64,000 nucleotides of DNA. It comes from Mucilaginibacter aquaedulcis. Its GTDB lineage: Bacteria > Bacteroidota > Bacteroidia > Sphingobacteriales > Sphingobacteriaceae. Below the pieces are notes generated by a model. That model did no database searches and was not told the DNA's origin. It saw only the letters and a list, made by a program, of their open reading frames with translations. Location: NCBI RefSeq assembly GCF_030409325.1, contig NZ_JAUFPR010000002.1, positions 1,612,001 through 1,676,000 on the forward strand, read 5' to 3'. This document shows, one piece after another, positions 63,798 through 64,000 of the stretch. A program made the position numbers and the translations under genes. The stretch's first letter is position 1. Every line of letters begins with the position of its first letter.

Positions 63798-64000
63798 GTT
63801 CACGGCCCTCAAACACCTGATCTTATGAACCCTTTCCGGCCCGTCACCTGCGCTGGTCAATCACACTTCCCAAAATAATTCCGTCTCTATTCGTTCAATT
63901 ATTCAAAACCTGAACTTTAATCACCTCATTTCCAACAGGCTTCCAAACCTGCAAAAAGGATGCAACCAAAAGTTGAAGTTTTCCAGCGTACCCGGATCCG

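Noticed and set aside
1..64000. CRISPR array, rRNA or tRNA genes
   Set aside because: I saw no regularly spaced repeats and no cloverleaf or rRNA-like segments, though a covariance-model search was not possible.

Overview
The window looks like a chromosomal segment of a Bacteroidota bacterium, most likely a Sphingobacteriaceae relative (Mucilaginibacter/Pedobacter type). The evidence is a SusC/SusD outer-membrane pair, a DUF6520-like secreted peptide, an Hc1-type histone H1-like protein, an imuA-imuB-dnaE2 cassette, and promoters with the Bacteroidota TAnnTTTG -7 element instead of strong sigma70 boxes. I see no rRNA, tRNA, CRISPR array, transposase or integrase. Base composition changes sharply: housekeeping-like blocks (3-9.5, 34-42 and 52-57.6 kb) are GC-rich, while about 10-29 kb and 42.5-50 kb are AT-rich.

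Layout. (1) 1-9.9 kb: the 5' part of a LanB-type lanthipeptide dehydratase running off the left edge; a divergent MauE-like and DUF6520-like gene pair; and a minus-strand tlpA-susC-susD operon. (2) 10.2-29.4 kb: an AT-rich defence island. It starts with an XRE regulator behind two tandem palindromes. Then come an uncharacterised 469-residue protein, a GHKL ATPase with a C-terminal Rx4H motif, a DndB-like DGQHR protein with a small membrane protein, a HEPN-like protein, and a compact DNA phosphorothioation operon. That operon holds dndC, dndD, dndE, an SF2 helicase, a 69-residue protein, a second SMC-like ATPase and a small dnd-associated protein. It converges on a DUF262/HNH nuclease gene that has its own XRE regulator. 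No dndA and no dptFGH-like genes are visible. (3) 29.7-34 kb: Hc1, a single-domain response regulator, a CHASE3-PAS histidine kinase, and a candidate small RNA.

(4) 34.3-42.4 kb: a DNA-damage mutagenesis block with imuA-imuB-dnaE2 on the minus strand, and a umuD-like gene, umuC and a SRAP gene on the plus strand. A near-identical AT-rich palindrome (RCTAA-N4/5-TTAGYA) lies in front of imuA, the umuD-like gene and the SRAP gene, and again 195 bp upstream of an S1/P1-type nuclease gene at 51.9 kb. This looks like a damage regulon operator. The UmuD-like protein has lost the protease Ser and Lys, so it is probably not self-cleaving.

(5) 42.5-50.4 kb: a four-gene overlapping sensory operon (unknown protein, membrane protein, histidine kinase, NarL-type regulator), divergent from three unknown secreted-protein genes and a lipoprotein gene, then an AraC remnant. 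(6) 50.5-57.6 kb: an S1/P1 nuclease fused to an OB-like domain, then a gluconeogenic module. Fructose-bisphosphatase and an Lrp regulator face threonine dehydrogenase, an alternative RpoD-like sigma factor and ATP-dependent PEP carboxykinase, the last three in an overlapping operon. (7) 58-64 kb: an MBL-fold hydrolase plus membrane patatin pair (a candidate two-gene effector system), a GNAT acetyltransferase, a membrane-tethered LuxR regulator and a small coupled gene pair.

The strongest candidates for undescribed biology are the composite phosphorothioation island, the shared damage-type palindrome with an inactivated UmuD, the MBL-patatin pair, and the gluconeogenic operon carrying its own sigma factor.
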